Below, piece by piece: positions 62,021 through 64,000 of a stretch of DNA of 64,000 bases. Below the pieces are notes generated by a model. It was not told the origin of the DNA, did no database searches, and was given only the letters and a program-made list of their open reading frames with translations. The DNA lies in assembly GCA_004352715.1 (NCBI GenBank), contig SCFE01000013.1:2104227-2168226 (forward strand), given 5' to 3'. Position 1 is the first letter of the stretch, and every line of letters starts with the position of its first letter. The stretch is from Hofstenia miamia. Its lineage: Eukaryota; Xenacoelomorpha; Acoela. A program made the translations under genes and the position numbers.

Positions 62021-62279
62021 GCGCGTACATTTTAATATATAACTCTAGTCCAGGTAGTAAATAGTTGCAGAGCAATGATGTTCCGAATTGTGTTATTTGT
62101 AAGCAGAAGTATAGCAATTCCAAAGTTTTTTAACAAAATTATTCATTATGCAAAGAGTATATTATGGGGGGAATTATCTCCAATTCTAAGATACAAATAT
62201 ACCCATTTCCTTTTACGTTTATTAGGTCATCTTTAATCAGCTCACCTCGTAAACATCCGAGGGGGGCACATTATTCAGG

Positions 62280-63522
62280 TAACTTTGTATTGTTGGCATG
62301 TAGCAGTTTCATCAGAGATTCGAACTTGTTTTTTGAAGAATTTGTAAAAGATTTGATGTTATTTGTTGCATAAATAAATATATTTCAGTACACTGAAACT
62401 AATTCTTACATATTCCAAGCTTTTGCTAATAGGATCACATCTTGTCAAGATCATATATATCAATTGATTCTTTACAAAATTCAAAAATTTAAAATGATTC
62501 AGGAAGAATGCATCATGAAGTAATTTGATCAAAGTTACTTTGAATAAAATTTTCACAAATCCTCTGATAAATGTCGAATTTCATTGCACGTGTGATAGCT
62601 AATACCTAATTAATGGCAGCAGAGCAAAAATTTTTTGTTGTTATGGAAAATGTGAATGCGGGAAACATGCATGTATTAATTATCTTCATTTAACACAAAT
62701 GCGCAATCAACACACAATGTATTAAATCAGCATAAAAAATCAATTGTTTCATATACTTGGTATCACTATATATTTTATGATATTTAATAAATAACAAATG
62801 TACATTCGTATGAAATATAAATATTATTTAATTGTATTGCAAACAAAATTTTATTGTAATTATTAATGAAATTGATTTCACTCATGTGCCTAAAATTTTG
62901 GGCTTTTTGAAATATCGACACTATATGTACATAGAGCATTGCAATGACTATATAACTATTCAAATTTGAAATCTACATATCCAAAAATGAGGGAACAGGA
63001 GCACTTTTAAACTATTTTCTTAAATTGCCAATTTAAGCCTAAAATAATATAAAATCTTGCAATTTTCTTATTTTGTTACTTAAACATCTCACTTCGTATT
63101 TTTTTGGCATTGGTCCGAAGTTAATAGGATAAAGTCCGGCAGAGAAATTACAGCTGGAAATTTTGGAATCAATTAAATTGAATTTAAACAAAAAGCCTAA
63201 AATCTTGGCTCCCACTGGACGGATTTCAAAATTTCTTTTTACATTCTCTTGCGCCTATAAATTTTGATTTTTTGTAAAAGGAAATTTGAAAATCGGACCT
63301 ATATTTAGTGCGCAAATGATGAAATCGTTTTCCTCACTTACAAAATTTCTACAAGCATGGATTGATACTGCAATCCTATTGGTTCATATCTTCTAAGGGC
63401 AGTGCAAAAGCCCCAAAAAGAGGGTCTGAATATAGGTAAATCTATTCAAGACCCAGTTCATTTTACATAATTTACCATCAGCTAGGTCTCCAGAAATTTT
63501 CAGAAACCTCTCATGGCTAGTT
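62280..63522 (+). repeat. Old hairpin-tail relative, copy I
   Basis: Follows copy H closely (aggaagaatgcatcatgaag, gcgggaaacatgcatg, cctaaaattttgggcttttt, agctggaaattttggaatca) and its left part also matches the young copies (agagattcgaact...gaatttgtaaaagattt), linking old and young members. It ends at the single N at 63523 before any tail. Confidence 0.75.
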
Positions 63523-63523
63523 N
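63523..63523. other. Single-N assembly join
   Basis: Joins old copy I to young copy F inside the repeat. Confidence 0.95.
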
Positions 63524-64000
63524 ATTGAGTGTGTAATTTAGGTTATACGTTTCCTCGCTTACACATTTCCCACACATTTTTTGCAAAAACAAGCAAAATT
63601 TAATCAAAATTGATGGGGGTAGCTGTACCGGGCCAAATATTTAATTGACGTAATTCTAAGGCCTTTGAAAAGTTGCACAAGGAAATTTCAGAACAATTGC
63701 ACCTTTTCCCATATTCCTAGCATTAATTTGAATTTTTGATGGTTTCCTAAGCTTAGCAATAGGGCCGAATTTTTACCCCTCTCAGATCACTTTGAAAATT
63801 GGCGCATTTAATAGCCATAGTGTTTATAGGTTGAGTTTGCTTTTGCAAAAATTGCTGAAATTCAATAGCCTTGCTGCTACAGGTGTTCAAAGTCGAGCAA
63901 CCATGAATTTTTGCACTTTTGGGGGGTACAAAATTGCCCAGTGCGGGCGCAAAAGTTTTTTAAAAATTTTGTTGAGCATATTACGGTTCTAATGAATGCA
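63524..64000 (+). repeat. Hairpin-tail repeat, copy F (partial, runs off window)
   Basis: Nearly identical to copy A from attgagtgtgtaatttagg (23210) to taatgaatgca; the tail lies beyond the window. Confidence 0.8.

Noticed and set aside
1-64000. CRISPR arrays, operons and bacterial defence genes
   Set aside because: No regularly spaced short repeats, and all genes show eukaryotic introns and element types.

Overview
The window is AT-rich eukaryotic, almost certainly animal, genomic DNA that is nearly all transposable elements and repeats. There are no operons or Shine-Dalgarno starts. Genes are broken by GT..AG introns, and the element families are typical of metazoa: Helitron, Ty3/Gypsy, and hAT-type transposases of the ZMYM1/DUF4371 group. 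I cannot name the species. Scaffold gaps (five of exactly 1000 N, plus gaps of 670 and 19 N and three single-N joins) interrupt the sequence, and several repeat boundaries coincide with them, so the large-scale order should be read with care.

Left part (1-13518): a dispersed repeat (1-678, second copy at 57518-58206); a hAT-like transposase pseudogene (1679-3055); a decayed minus-strand Ty3/Gypsy element with RNase H, RT, protease and Gag remnants (4090-8320), tRNA primer site and LTR (from 8321), itself interrupted by an opposite-strand LTR/leader fragment; a second hAT-like fragment cut by an LTR of the same family (9877-10150); further LTR copies and a second protease fragment up to 13518.

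Middle (14519-41701): two apparently identical copies of a block of about 7.7 kb (14519-22214 and 34006-41701, offset 19487) carrying a minus-strand Helitron. Copy 2 is complete through the helicase: a 1329-codon exon with an HUH/Y2 Rep nuclease, then three exons with a PIF1-type helicase, with introns of only 42, 42 and 39 nt. Copy 1 is cut by a gap inside the helicase. Downstream of copy 2, same strand, is a disrupted multi-exon gene (32221-29086) that may be the Helitron's ssDNA-binding accessory gene. A tRNA-like sequence lies 267 bp upstream of each Rep start.

Right part (41701-64000, plus 22250-23882): a large AT-rich non-coding repeat family, here called the hairpin-tail repeat. Members end in a GC-rich series of hairpins. 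Close copies form a tandem array with units of about 3.6-3.9 kb, and older relatives lie at 55.8-63.5 kb. One old relative keeps the hairpin layout with different stem sequences, which suggests selection on RNA or DNA structure. This family is the best candidate for something undescribed. Probably no host protein-coding gene is present.
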